DNA from: Mycolicibacterium holsaticum DSM 44478 = JCM 12374
GTDB taxonomy: Bacteria; Actinomycetota; Actinomycetes; Mycobacteriales; Mycobacteriaceae
DNA: 64,000 bases
Assembly (NCBI RefSeq): GCF_019645835.1
Contig: NZ_CP080998.1
Location: 744,001 to 808,000 of the forward strand
Reading direction: 5' to 3'
Part shown: positions 7,990 to 17,847 of the stretch, piece after piece
Position numbering within the stretch: position 1 is the first letter of the stretch
Layout of the letters: each line of letters begins with the position of its first letter
Notes under the pieces: model-generated
The model's input: the letters and a program-made list of their open reading frames with translations, nothing else
Database searches by the model: none
What the model was told of the DNA's origin: nothing
Position numbers and translations under genes: made by a program

Positions 7990-8943
7990 TCAGCCTCGCG
8001 CGCTATCCCTGCAAATATGGGCGTGGAGTTCGTCGACCGTCCACGGCGGTGAGTCCCGATGGTCGCGGTAGGCGACGATCGCCGGTGTCGGCCGGTCGAA
8101 GCGGCCGACGAAACCGCCTGCGGCGATGAAGATCTGCCCCGTCACATCCTTGGCCAGGTCGCTGGCCAGGTAGGCGTAGGTGGGCGCCACATACTCCGGT
8201 GGCGGGGCATCCAGCGCGGCCTGCGTGCTGGTGTCGTCCAGCATTCCGCGCCGGTTGAGCGTCTCGATGTGCGCCTGGTACTCCGGCCCCGTCGACAACC
8301 GGGTCTTGGCGCCGGGGCAGACCACGTTCGCGCGGACCCCGTGTTCCCTCAGCTCGGCGGCCAGGGCCATCGTCAACGCGTTGACGCCGCCCTTGCCCGC
8401 CGGATATCCGGTCCCGCCGTAGTCCCCGAGGAACGCGAAGGAGCTGGTGTTGACGATGGCCCCGCCGCCCTGGGCCACCATCAGCGGAGCCGCGGCCCGG
8501 CATGTCTCGAACACCGTGCCGAGATGCGCGTCGATCAGTTCGCGGAACTGTGCGCTGGTGACGTTGAGGATCGACTCGGCGGCCAGGCCCGCGGTGCCCG
8601 CGCAGTTGACGAGCATGTCGATGCGGCCGAACTCGCTCACGCACGTGTCGATCAACGCGTCGGCGACGTCGGGTTCGGCGGGGGAGCCCGCCAGCCCCAC
8701 CGCATTCGGGATGCGTTGGGCAGCTTCGGATACCGCGTCGGCGTCGCGTGCGTTGACCACCACGCCGGCGCCCTGTTCGGCGAGCAGTTCGGCGACCGCG
8801 AGCCCGACACCTCGCGAGCCGCCGACGACGACGGCGCCGCGGCCGGCCTGGGGGCGCCTCCCGCCCGAAGGGCAGCGGGACGGCGCGCTAATTGCCTTCG
8901 CCCACCTGGCCGAACTGCATCGCGTCCATGTTCCAGTAGCCAC
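7990..8943 (-). CDS. Short-chain dehydrogenase/reductase with ambiguous start
   Basis: NAD(P)-dependent oxidoreductase of the SDR superfamily. The Rossmann motif is [13 protein letters not shown] lies after the third strand, and the active site is Ser in NTSS with Tyr-x-x-x-Lys in GYPAGKGG. No ATG, GTG or TTG occurs in frame between the end of the upstream gene and the Rossmann motif. Either translation begins at GTG 8943, inside the upstream gene (56-bp overlap), or at an ATT (8892-8890) that overlaps the upstream TAG by one base. The second start gives about 300 residues. This SDR is not between Rv0759c and Rv0760c in M. tuberculosis, so it looks like an insertion here. Confidence 0.82.
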   Translation of the reverse strand: MATGTWTRCSSARWAKAISAPSRCPSGGRRPQAGRGAVVVGGSRGVGLAVAELLAEQGAGVVVNARDADAVSEAAQRIPNAVGLAGSPAEPDVADALIDTCVSEFGRIDMLVNCAGTAGLAAESILNVTSAQFRELIDAHLGTVFETCRAAAPLMVAQGGGAIVNTSSFAFLGDYGGTGYPAGKGGVNALTMALAAELREHGVRANVVCPGAKTRLSTGPEYQAHIETLNRRGMLDDTSTQAALDAPPPEYVAPTYAYLASDLAKDVTGQIFIAAGGFVGRFDRPTPAIVAYRDHRDSPPWTVDELHAHICRDSARG

Positions 8944-9328
8944 GCAGGTTGGTCAGCAGGCCGTCGTCGTTGACCTTGTAGGTGAACACACCGCGCACCG
9001 TGCTCGTCATACCGTTCTCGAACTTGCTGCGCAGCACCAGGATATGAGCGATCTCGGCGGGCGAACTCGACGGGAACGTCTCCTCGCAGGTGATGCGCAG
9101 GTCGTTGCCGGCGATGTTGGCGTCGAAGAAGGCCGCAACGGCCTCCTTCCCGCGGATCCCGGTCCCGTCGGGGTTGGTGATGGCCTGCCCGATCGGGTCC
9201 TCGATGACGACGTCGTCGGCCATCAGGCCCAACCAGCCCGCTTTGTCGTGGGCGTGCACGCAGCGCCAGGAGCTCTGTGACGCGGCCAACGCCGGTGTCT
9301 GCGCGACGGTTTCGGTCATGCCGGTCAC
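8888..9328 (-). CDS. SnoaL/ketosteroid isomerase-like protein (Rv0760c-like)
   Basis: Small cone-shaped alpha+beta protein of the NTF2/SnoaL superfamily, 143-146 residues. M. tuberculosis Rv0760c has a ketosteroid-isomerase-like fold and binds steroid-like ligands. Visible features include the WLGLMADDVVIEDPIG strand-helix element and the long C-terminal sheet. GTG 9328 overlaps the upstream alcohol dehydrogenase stop (GTGA, four bases); ATG 9319 is an in-frame alternative. Its place between adhB and an SDR suggests a shared small-molecule pathway, substrate unknown. Confidence 0.9.
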   Translation of the reverse strand: MTGMTETVAQTPALAASQSSWRCVHAHDKAGWLGLMADDVVIEDPIGQAITNPDGTGIRGKEAVAAFFDANIAGNDLRITCEETFPSSSPAEIAHILVLRSKFENGMTSTVRGVFTYKVNDDGLLTNLRGYWNMDAMQFGQVGEGN

Positions 9329-10452
9329 CGATCGTCGTCGGTGTAACGGATGACGCCGCGGATGTTGCGGCCCTCCAGCATGTCCTGGTAGCCCTCGTTG
9401 ATCTGCTCCAGCTTGTACTGGCGGGTGATCATGTCGTCGAGGTTGAGCTTGCCCGCCTTGTACATCGACAGCAGCTGCGGAATGTCGTAGTGCGGGTTGC
9501 CGCCACCGAAAATGGTGCCCTGCAGGTTCTTCTGCATCAGCGTCAGCATCGCCAGGTTCAGCGTGACCTGGGTGTCGAGCAGGCTGCCGATCGCGGTGGC
9601 CACGCAGGTGCCGCCCTTGGCGGTGATGTTCATGTAGTTGTCGATGTCTGCGCCGTGCAGTTCACCGACGGTGACGATCACCTTGTGCGCCATCAGGCCC
9701 ATCGTGACCTCGGCCATGCCCATCATCGCCGTCTCGATATCCGGATAGACGTGCGTCGCACCGAATTTCAGCGCCTGATCGCGCTTCCACTCGACCGGGT
9801 CGATGACGAAGATGTACCGGGCGCCCGCGGCGACGGCGCCCTGCAGCGCCGACATGCCCACCCCGCCGACGCCGACGACGGCGACGTCCTGGCCGGGCCG
9901 GATGTCCGCGGTGCGGGTGGCCGAGCCGTACCCCGTGGTGACGCCGCAACCGACCAGGCAGGCCACCTCGAACGGGATCGACGGGTCGATCTTCACCACC
10001 GAGGACTTGTGCACGACCATGTAGGGCGAAAAGGTGCCAAGCAGCGTCATCGGGAAGACGTTCTGGCCCTTGGCCTGAATCCGGAACGTGTTGTCGGATA
10101 CCGCAGCGCCGTTGAGCAGGCCGGCGCCCAGATCGCATAGGTTGCGCATCCCCGCCTGACACGACGGACAGGTGCCACAGGACGGGATGAACGACAGCAC
10201 CACGTGATCACCGGGGGCGAGGTCGTCGACGCCGGGCCCGACCTCGGTGACGATGCCGGCGCCCTCGTGGCCGCCGAGCACGGGGAACCCGCCCATCGGG
10301 ATGCCGCCGGTGACCAGGTGATGGTCGGAGTGGCACATCCCCGACGCTTCCATCTGGATCTTGACTTCATCCTTGACGGGGTCACCGATCTCGATCTCCT
10401 CGATCGACCACGGCTGGTTGAACTCCCAGATGAGCGCGCCTTTTGTCTTCAT
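9325..10452 (-). CDS. adhB: Zinc-dependent alcohol dehydrogenase, AdhB-like
   Basis: Class III-like medium-chain alcohol dehydrogenase, 375 residues, highly similar to M. tuberculosis AdhB (Rv0761c). It should oxidise alcohols to aldehydes with NAD(P). Catalytic zinc ligands are Cys in GMCHSDHH, His in GGHEGAG and the later Cys in VGCG. The structural zinc site is CGTCPSCQAGMRNLC, and the cofactor motif is GVGGVG. ATG 10452 (MKTKGALIWEF) is chosen over an upstream start by similarity and a GGAAGG site 12 bases before it. It is the first gene of the coupled adhB-KSI-SDR set; 90 bp separate it from the next gene upstream. Confidence 0.97.
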   Translation of the reverse strand: MKTKGALIWEFNQPWSIEEIEIGDPVKDEVKIQMEASGMCHSDHHLVTGGIPMGGFPVLGGHEGAGIVTEVGPGVDDLAPGDHVVLSFIPSCGTCPSCQAGMRNLCDLGAGLLNGAAVSDNTFRIQAKGQNVFPMTLLGTFSPYMVVHKSSVVKIDPSIPFEVACLVGCGVTTGYGSATRTADIRPGQDVAVVGVGGVGMSALQGAVAAGARYIFVIDPVEWKRDQALKFGATHVYPDIETAMMGMAEVTMGLMAHKVIVTVGELHGADIDNYMNITAKGGTCVATAIGSLLDTQVTLNLAMLTLMQKNLQGTIFGGGNPHYDIPQLLSMYKAGKLNLDDMITRQYKLEQINEGYQDMLEGRNIRGVIRYTDDDR

Positions 10453-10542
10453 CCCTACGTGCCTTCCGTTTGAGCTTGTGACCACAGACTAGAGCCATTA
10501 GTTAGGTACGTCACAGGCACCCCCAATCAACTGCTTGGCCGG

Positions 10543-11088
10543 TCACCAGAGCGGTACGGGTGCCTGTCCCAGCGGGTAGTAGCCCGGCAACTTCTCCCCG
10601 GCCAGCGCCCGCTCGATGCGCTTTTGCATGCCTTCGGAAAGGTCGCCCGACTCGATCAGCTTGCCGTACATGTAGGCCACGTGGCCGAAGTCGAAGAAGT
10701 CGCGCTGCCACTCGATCTTCAGGTTGGCGTCGAGGCGGAACCAGCTACCGCCGATGCCGTAGATCTCACCCGTGGTGCCGTCCGACTTGTTCACGATCTG
10801 CTTCCAGAAGCCGACGATCTCCCCGAGCTTGTCATCGATCAGCACCCGCTGATACTCGTAGACCCAGTTCTCCAGGCCCTGCATCTCCAAGCCGAGGGCG
10901 ACGTCGCGGATTTCGTCGCGACCGACGCACATCACGTCCTCCTTGGGGCCGATGTTCCAGCCGTAGGTGGCGTCGTCGGTGAAGAAATCGGCCAACCCCT
11001 TCCAGTCGCCTTTGCGTTCGGCCTCGCGGTTGGCTTCCAGCCACTGCTCGACCCATTCTTCGAGTTGCTCACGCGGCAATGACGGCAT
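10543..11088 (-). CDS. NTF2-like/SnoaL domain protein (Rv0762c-like)
   Basis: 181-residue protein of the NTF2-like fold (FFTDDATYGW near the N-terminus, then GGSWFRLD and WQRDFFDFG). Catalytic role unknown; such proteins act as cyclases, isomerases or dehydratases. ATG 11088 is fixed by an AGGAG site eight bases upstream. It follows the ferredoxin gene by two bases, so it belongs to the CYP51-ferredoxin transcript. Confidence 0.9.
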   Translation of the reverse strand: MPSLPREQLEEWVEQWLEANREAERKGDWKGLADFFTDDATYGWNIGPKEDVMCVGRDEIRDVALGLEMQGLENWVYEYQRVLIDDKLGEIVGFWKQIVNKSDGTTGEIYGIGGSWFRLDANLKIEWQRDFFDFGHVAYMYGKLIESGDLSEGMQKRIERALAGEKLPGYYPLGQAPVPLW

Positions 11089-11090
11089 TG

Positions 11091-12663
<1,573 letters not shown>

Positions 12664-12667
<4 letters not shown>

Positions 12668-13488
12668 CCTGGCATCCCCTCTTCGCCCAGCGCGAGTTTC
12701 TGACGGTCGGTGTTGTCGGCCAACGGGGCTTCGGGCTGAAGCTCCATGTTCGCGATGAACCCGCCGCGTGGCGTCTCGGCCACGAACGTGATGGCGCGCG
12801 CCAGGTCCGCTGCCCGCAGGAAGTAGTCGTGGCGGGCCTGCCCCCATTTGGCCCAATCTTCAAGTGCCGGACCGATCTTCTCGGCGGGCAGGCTCCAGCC
12901 CATGCTGGTCTTGGTCGGACCCGGGTGCACCAGCGACGCGCGCACACCGGTGCCCTCCAGTTCCATCTGCAGGTTGTTGACCATGGCCACCAGGCCGGCC
13001 TTGGCGGCGCCGTAGGCGCCCATATGGGGGCGCTGGCGCAGCGCGACGTCGGAGCCCACGAAGATCAGGTCGCCGCGCCGGCGTTCGATCATCCCGGGCA
13101 GCACCGCGGTGGCCAACCGGTTGGCGCCGATCAGATGGATCTGCAGCTGCGACTCGAACTCGTCGGTGCTGATCTCGTACAGCTTGCCGAAATAGGTGTC
13201 ACCCGCGCCGGCGACCAGCACCTCGATCTCACCGAGCGCCTCAACGGACTGGGCGACAAACGATTTGACCGAGTCGGGATCGGTGACGTCGAGATGGAAC
13301 CCGACGGCCTCACCGCCGTCGGCGCGGATCCTGGCGACCAGTTCGTCGAGCTTCTCGACGCGACGTGCGCCGACGGCGACGGGGAAACCGCGCGCCGCGA
13401 GCTGCAGTGCGGTGGCCTCTCCGATTCCCGACGACGCGCCGGCCACGATGGCGGGACGACGGTCCGGAAGTGGATCGAAGCGTGGCAT
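12664..13488 (-). CDS. Short-chain dehydrogenase (Rv0765c-like)
   Basis: SDR oxidoreductase of 274 residues. The cofactor motif is GASSGIGEA, the catalytic Ser is in FVGSDVA and the Tyr-Lys pair is in AYGAAKAG. Start ATG 13488 (MPRFDPLPDRRP) leaves ten bases after cyp123; a longer upstream frame would run into that gene. Its coupling to cyp51 and proximity to cyp123 suggest joint action on an alicyclic or sterol-like substrate, not established. Confidence 0.93.
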
Positions 13489-13498
13489 GTGAACGACC

Positions 13499-14710
13499 TC
13501 AGTTGATTTCCAGTGTGATGGGCAGGTGGGCGAACCCGCGGACGTTGCTCGAGTGGACGCGGACGGCACCGGCCTCGTCGACCTCGTACCGGCGGATCCG
13601 TTTCAACAGTTCGGTCAGCGCCACCCGTGCTTCCATCCGGGCCAGATGCGCACCGAGGCAGAAGTGGGCGCCGCTGCCGAAACTGAGGAGCTTGGCGCCG
13701 ATGTCGCGGCCGATCAGAAACCTGTCGGGTTCGTCGAACACCCGCTCGTCGCGATGCCCCGATCCCGGCAACAGCAGCACGACGTCGCCGTCGGGGATCT
13801 TGGTGTCGTACAGGGTGAGATCGCCGACCACCGTCCGCGCCAGGATCTGGCTGGAGGTGTCATAGCGCAACGTCTCTTCCACCCACAGCGGCACCCGCTC
13901 GAGATCGGCGTAGACCGGGACGAGTTGGTCGGGGTTCTTGTGGCCCCAGAATGCGGCGTTGGCAAGCAGTTTGGTGGTGGTCTCGTTGCCCGCGATGACC
14001 ATCAGGAACATGAACCCGAGCACCTCGTCGTCGGTGAGCCGGTCACCGTCGATCTCGGCCTCGAGCAGGGCGGTGGTGAGGTCGTCGGTGGGCTTCCTGC
14101 GGCGCTCGGCGACCATGCCCTGGTAGTAGACGATGAGGTTGATCGAGGCGTCTACGGCCGCAGGCGGCACGTCGGTGACGCCGTCGTCGCGGTGCATGAC
14201 GTCGTCGGCCCATCCACGTACCTGGTCGCGGTCGGGCTCGGGCACGCCCATCAGCTCGGAGATGACGTCCATGGGCAGCTTGCCCGCGAATTCCTCGACG
14301 TAGTCGACGGTTCCGGACTGGGCCTTCTCCAACATGGTGTCCAGGTGCTGCACCGCGATCTCGGTGACCCGGGGCTCGAGCTCGCGGATGCGGCGCGGGG
14401 TGAAGCCCTTGGAGACCAGGGTGCGCAGCCGCAGGTGGGCGGGGTCGTCCATGGCCAGAAACGACATGGTCTTCGCCGCGTGGGGGCCGCGCGATGCCGG
14501 GTCCAGCGACACCCCGTACTTGTTGGACAGCGTGGTGCTGTTGCGGAAGCCCTGCAGCACGTCGGTGTGCCGCGACAGCGCCCAGAACCCGATCTCGTCG
14601 TTGCGGTACAGCGGCGCCTCGTCGCGCAGCCGCTGGTAATAGGGGTACGGGTCTTCGTGGAAGTCGTAGTCGTACGGGTCCAGTACCAAATCGCTGGTCG
14701 GGACTGTCAC
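13499..14710 (-). CDS. cyp123: Cytochrome P450 CYP123
   Basis: P450 monooxygenase of 403 residues, matching the CYP123 pattern (LVLDPYDYDFHEDPYPYY at the N-terminus). The I-helix is VIAGNETTTK, ExxR is EETLRYD and the heme loop is FGSGAHFCLG. Physiological substrate unknown. GTG 14710 has GGGAG seven bases upstream. A tandem repeat just upstream offers a second in-frame start at ATG 14755, with GGAGAGG nine bases before it, adding 15 residues. Confidence 0.95.
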   Translation of the reverse strand: MTVPTSDLVLDPYDYDFHEDPYPYYQRLRDEAPLYRNDEIGFWALSRHTDVLQGFRNSTTLSNKYGVSLDPASRGPHAAKTMSFLAMDDPAHLRLRTLVSKGFTPRRIRELEPRVTEIAVQHLDTMLEKAQSGTVDYVEEFAGKLPMDVISELMGVPEPDRDQVRGWADDVMHRDDGVTDVPPAAVDASINLIVYYQGMVAERRRKPTDDLTTALLEAEIDGDRLTDDEVLGFMFLMVIAGNETTTKLLANAAFWGHKNPDQLVPVYADLERVPLWVEETLRYDTSSQILARTVVGDLTLYDTKIPDGDVVLLLPGSGHRDERVFDEPDRFLIGRDIGAKLLSFGSGAHFCLGAHLARMEARVALTELLKRIRRYEVDEAGAVRVHSSNVRGFAHLPITLEIN

Positions 14711-14723
14711 TGTTGTTCTCCCA

Positions 14724-14797
14724 GGCTCATCTAGGGATCCTCCCCGAGGCTTCATCTATGGATCCTCTCCGAGGCTTCATCTATGGATCCTCTCCGA
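14724..14797. repeat. 25-bp tandem repeat spanning the tetR 3' end and cyp123 5' leader
   Basis: Three direct copies of 24, 25 and 25 bases (14724-14747, 14748-14772, 14773-14797). The last two are identical (GGCTTCATCTATGGATCCTC followed by TCCGA). The rightmost copy encodes the last residues and TAG of the upstream TetR. On the minus strand each identical copy supplies GGAGAGG, then ATG nine bases later, and one of these ATGs is in frame with cyp123. This looks like a recent slippage duplication of a stop/start junction. Confidence 0.9.
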
Positions 14798-15389
14798 GGA
14801 TCAGGCCCACCACGTAGCTGAGGCGGTCGGCGATCTGGCGATAGGTGAAGGCGCCGCTGCCGGCGTTGACCAGAGCGCCGAAGAACGTCATCTCCAACGC
14901 CGACAGCATGCGCGGATCGGCGTCGGGGCCCATCGCCGAGCGGATGCGGCGAAGGATCTCCGCGCCGATGCGTTCGCGCACGCTGCGCACCGAGGGGTCG
15001 TTACCGCCCAGCAGGGCCGTCGTGCAGGCGGCGGCGACCTCGGGTTCGTCGGCGACCATCAGCGCCATGCTGCGCAGCGTCTTCTCCACCCGCACCAGGC
15101 GGCTTTCGTTGACGTCGGTGAAATACGGCACCTGCCGCATCAGGTCCAGATAGACCTCGGCGATCAGGTGGTTCTTGGACGAGAAGTAGGTGTAGGCCGT
15201 TGCGGGTGCGACCTTGGCGCGGGCGGCGACGGCGCGAACCGTCAGGTCGGCGTAGGAGGATTCGCGCAGCATCTCCATCCCCGCGGCGAGCACCTTGCGG
15301 AAGGTTTCCTCCTGGCGCCGGTTGCGTGGCGTCTCACCGGAAGCCGCGGATTGCGGGCCGGTGATCGCAACCGCTGGATCGCTGGACAC
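14781..15389 (-). CDS. TetR family repressor (Rv0767c-like)
   Basis: 202-residue TetR regulator with an N-terminal helix-turn-helix (LTVRAVAARAKVAPATAYTYF) and a variable ligand-binding C-terminal domain. GTG 15389 lies inside the palindrome GGACACGTGTCC and six bases after a TAGCTT hexamer, so the transcript is probably leaderless and self-repressed. It heads the leftward cyp123-cyp51 cluster and is divergent from aldA, so both directions are likely under its control. Ligand unknown. Confidence 0.95.
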   Translation of the reverse strand: MSSDPAVAITGPQSAASGETPRNRRQEETFRKVLAAGMEMLRESSYADLTVRAVAARAKVAPATAYTYFSSKNHLIAEVYLDLMRQVPYFTDVNESRLVRVEKTLRSMALMVADEPEVAAACTTALLGGNDPSVRSVRERIGAEILRRIRSAMGPDADPRMLSALEMTFFGALVNAGSGAFTYRQIADRLSYVVGLILGEDP

Positions 15390-15395
15390 GTGTCC
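15384..15395. promoter_or_regulatory. TetR operator copy 1, GGACACGTGTCC
   Basis: Perfect 12-bp palindrome covering the GTG start and probable transcription start of the tetR gene. It matches a second site 112 bp away as GGACAnnTGTCC. Autorepression is the natural reading. Confidence 0.7.
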
Positions 15396-15420
15396 AAGCT
15401 ATCCGATGAACGCATTCTTG

Positions 15421-15454
15421 GGCAAGCATGCAGGTAGAAGAAAGCATGCTTGCC
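15421..15454. promoter_or_regulatory. 11-bp inverted repeat in the tetR-aldA intergenic region
   Basis: GGCAAGCATGC (15421-15431) and GCATGCTTGCC (15444-15454) are perfect complements separated by 12 bases. The right arm also contains the palindrome AAGCATGCTT and overlaps the aldA -35 element (TTGCCA at 15450-15455). It differs from the GGACAnnTGTCC sites, so a second regulator may bind here. Confidence 0.6.
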
Positions 15455-15479
15455 AGGTGCCGCGCTGTGGCACTATGGT
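15450..15479 (+). promoter_or_regulatory. aldA promoter (TTGCCA-N18-TATGGT)
   Basis: A -35-like TTGCCA at 15450-15455 and a -10 TATGGT at 15474-15479, spaced 18 bases. Transcription would start near 15486, just before the second GGACAnnTGTCC site, which would then block the early transcript. Confidence 0.55.
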
Positions 15480-15495
15480 TCGACTGATAAATTCC

Positions 15496-15507
15496 GGACA
15501 GTTGTCC
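15496..15507. promoter_or_regulatory. TetR operator copy 2, GGACAGTTGTCC
   Basis: Second GGACAnnTGTCC palindrome, 24 bp before the aldA start and just downstream of its predicted transcription start. Paired with the site at 15384-15395, it brackets the divergent promoter region. Confidence 0.7.
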
Positions 15508-15530
15508 AGTAGCGTTCGATCGGAGGCCGG

Positions 15531-16997
15531 ATGGCACTGCTAGCCAATCGCGAGAGCCAACTGTTCGTCGACGGCAAGCTCGTCGCCGGTAGTGCCGGGA
15601 CGTTCCCGACGGTCAACCCCGCCACCGAGGAGGTGCTCGGCGTCGCTGCCGACGCGAACGCCGACGACATGGGCCGCGCGATCGAGGCGGCGCGCCGGGC
15701 GTTCGACGACACCGACTGGTCGACGAACACCGAGTTGCGGGTGCGCTGTGTGCGTCAGTTGCAGGAAGCGCTGACCAACCACGTTGAGGAACTGCGCGAC
15801 ATCACGATCGCCGAGGTCGGTGCGCCGCGGATGCTGACCTCGGCCGCCCAGCTCGAGGGACCGGTCGCCGACCTGAGCTTCTGCGCCGACACCGCCGAGA
15901 ACTACGAGTGGACAACCGATCTCGGCATCGCTTCGCCGATGGGTATCAAAACCCGCCGGACGATCACCCGTGAGGCGGTCGGCGTGGTGGGTGCCATCAC
16001 GCCGTGGAACTTCCCGCATCAGATCAACCTCGCCAAGCTCGGCCCGGCGCTGGCGGCCGGCAACACCATAATCCTCAAACCGGCCCCGGACACCCCGTGG
16101 TGCGCGGCCGTGCTCGGAGAGCTCATCGCCGAGCACACCGATATTCCGCCGGGGGTGGTCAACATCGTCACCTCGAGTGACCACGGCGTAGGCGCGCTGC
16201 TGTCCAAAGACCCACGCGTGGACATGGTTTCGTTCACCGGCTCGACGGTGACCGGGCGAGCCGTGATGGCCGACGGCTCGGCCACGCTCAAGAAGGTGTT
16301 CTTGGAACTCGGCGGCAAGTCGGCGTTCGTGGTACTCGACGACGCAGATCTGGCGGGCGCGTGCTCGATGTCGGCGTTCACCGCGTCGATGCACGCCGGC
16401 CAGGGATGTGCGATCACCACCCGGCTGCTGGTGCCCCGGGCCCGCTACGACGAGGCCGTCGATGCCGCCGCGGCGACGATGGCCGGGCTCAAACCCGGCG
16501 ACCCCAACGACGCCGGAACCATTTGCGGACCGCTGATTTCGGCGCGTCAGCGTGACCGGGTTCAGGGCTATCTCGATTCGGCGGTCGCGGAGGGCGGCCG
16601 GTTCGCCGCGGGCGGTGGCCGACCCGCCGACCGCGACACCGGGTTCTTCATCGAGCCCACCGTCATCGCCGGCTTGGACAACACCGCCAAGGTCGCGCGC
16701 GAGGAGATCTTCGGCCCCGTGCTCACGGTCATCGCCCACGACGGCGACGACGACGCCGTGCGCATCGCCAACGACTCGCCCTACGGCCTGTCCGGCACCG
16801 TGTTCTCCCCGGACGTCGAGCGCGCCAACCGCGTGGCGGCCCGGCTGCGCGTCGGCACGGTGAACGTCAACGGCGGCGTCTGGTACTCGGCTGACATGCC
16901 GTTCGGCGGATACAAGCAGTCCGGCATCGGCCGGGAGATGGGATTGGCCGGCTTCGAGGAATACCTGGAGATCAAGGCCATCGCTACGGCGGTGTGA
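15531..16997 (+). CDS. aldA: Aldehyde dehydrogenase AldA-like
   Basis: NAD(P)-dependent aldehyde dehydrogenase of 488 residues, oxidising an aldehyde to its acid. Motifs: TPWNFPHQIN near residue 158, cofactor loop FTGSTVTGR, catalytic Glu in LELGGKSA, catalytic Cys in AGQGCAITTR, and EEIFGPV. ATG 15531 has GGAGG six bases upstream. It leads the rightward operon aldA-SDR-dehydrogenase-CMD. Together with the leftward alcohol dehydrogenase and P450s it could complete an alcohol-to-acid oxidation, substrate unknown. Confidence 0.96.
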   Translation: MALLANRESQLFVDGKLVAGSAGTFPTVNPATEEVLGVAADANADDMGRAIEAARRAFDDTDWSTNTELRVRCVRQLQEALTNHVEELRDITIAEVGAPRMLTSAAQLEGPVADLSFCADTAENYEWTTDLGIASPMGIKTRRTITREAVGVVGAITPWNFPHQINLAKLGPALAAGNTIILKPAPDTPWCAAVLGELIAEHTDIPPGVVNIVTSSDHGVGALLSKDPRVDMVSFTGSTVTGRAVMADGSATLKKVFLELGGKSAFVVLDDADLAGACSMSAFTASMHAGQGCAITTRLLVPRARYDEAVDAAAATMAGLKPGDPNDAGTICGPLISARQRDRVQGYLDSAVAEGGRFAAGGGRPADRDTGFFIEPTVIAGLDNTAKVAREEIFGPVLTVIAHDGDDDAVRIANDSPYGLSGTVFSPDVERANRVAARLRVGTVNVNGGVWYSADMPFGGYKQSGIGREMGLAGFEEYLEIKAIATAV

Positions 16998-17082
16998 CGA
17001 TCGCGCCGAACGTGGGTTACCCGCACGCAAAACGTCGCGAAGCGTGACACAACCCCACATTCGGCAACGAGGAAGGAACACG

Positions 17083-17847
17083 ATGGGGCTCTACGAGGAC
17101 CAGTTCAAGGACAAGGTCGCGATCGTCACCGGATCCGGCGGCGGCATCGGCCAAGTGTATGCCGAGGCGCTCGCGCGGGAAGGCGCCGCGGTGGTGGTGG
17201 CCGACATCAACGCCGAGGCCGCCGAGGCGGTGGCCAAGCAGATCAGCGCCGACGGGGGCACCGCGATCAGCGTGCCCGTGGACGTGTCGGACATCGACTC
17301 GGCCAAGGCGATGGCCGACCGCACGCTCGCGGAGTTCGGCGGCATCGACTACCTGGTCAACAACGCCGCGATCTTCGGCGGCATGAAGCTGGACTTCCTG
17401 ATCACCGTCGACTGGGACTACTACAAGAAGTTCATGAGCGTGAACATGGACGGCGCGCTGGTGTGCACGCGCGCGGTCTACAAGAAGATGGCCAAACGCG
17501 GGGGCGGCGCGATCGTCAACCAGTCCTCGACCGCGGCCTGGCTGTACGCGAATTTCTACGGGCTGGCCAAGGTCGGCGTCAACGGCCTGACCCAACAGTT
17601 GGCCACCGAACTCGGCGGCATGAACATCCGCATCAACGCCATCGCGCCGGGACCGATCGACACCGAGGCCAACCGCACCACCACGCCGCAGGAGATGGTC
17701 GCCGACATCGTGAAGGGAATTCCGTTGTCGCGCATGGGCCAGACCGACGATCTGGTCGGCATGTGCCTGTTTCTGCTCTCCGATCAGGCCAAGTGGATCA
17801 CCGGCCAGATCTTCAACGTCGACGGCGGACAGATCATCCGATCATGA
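17083..17847 (+). CDS. Short-chain dehydrogenase (Rv0769-like)
   Basis: SDR oxidoreductase, 254 residues. The Rossmann motif is GSGGGIGQ, followed by NNAA, the active-site Ser in NQSSTAA and YGLAK with the Tyr-Lys pair. The C-terminal GQIFNVDGGQ is typical of classical SDRs. ATG 17083 has GGAAGGA six bases upstream. The TGA stop overlaps the next gene's ATG (ATGA), so the two are coupled. Confidence 0.95.
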   Translation: MGLYEDQFKDKVAIVTGSGGGIGQVYAEALAREGAAVVVADINAEAAEAVAKQISADGGTAISVPVDVSDIDSAKAMADRTLAEFGGIDYLVNNAAIFGGMKLDFLITVDWDYYKKFMSVNMDGALVCTRAVYKKMAKRGGGAIVNQSSTAAWLYANFYGLAKVGVNGLTQQLATELGGMNIRINAIAPGPIDTEANRTTTPQEMVADIVKGIPLSRMGQTDDLVGMCLFLLSDQAKWITGQIFNVDGGQIIRS

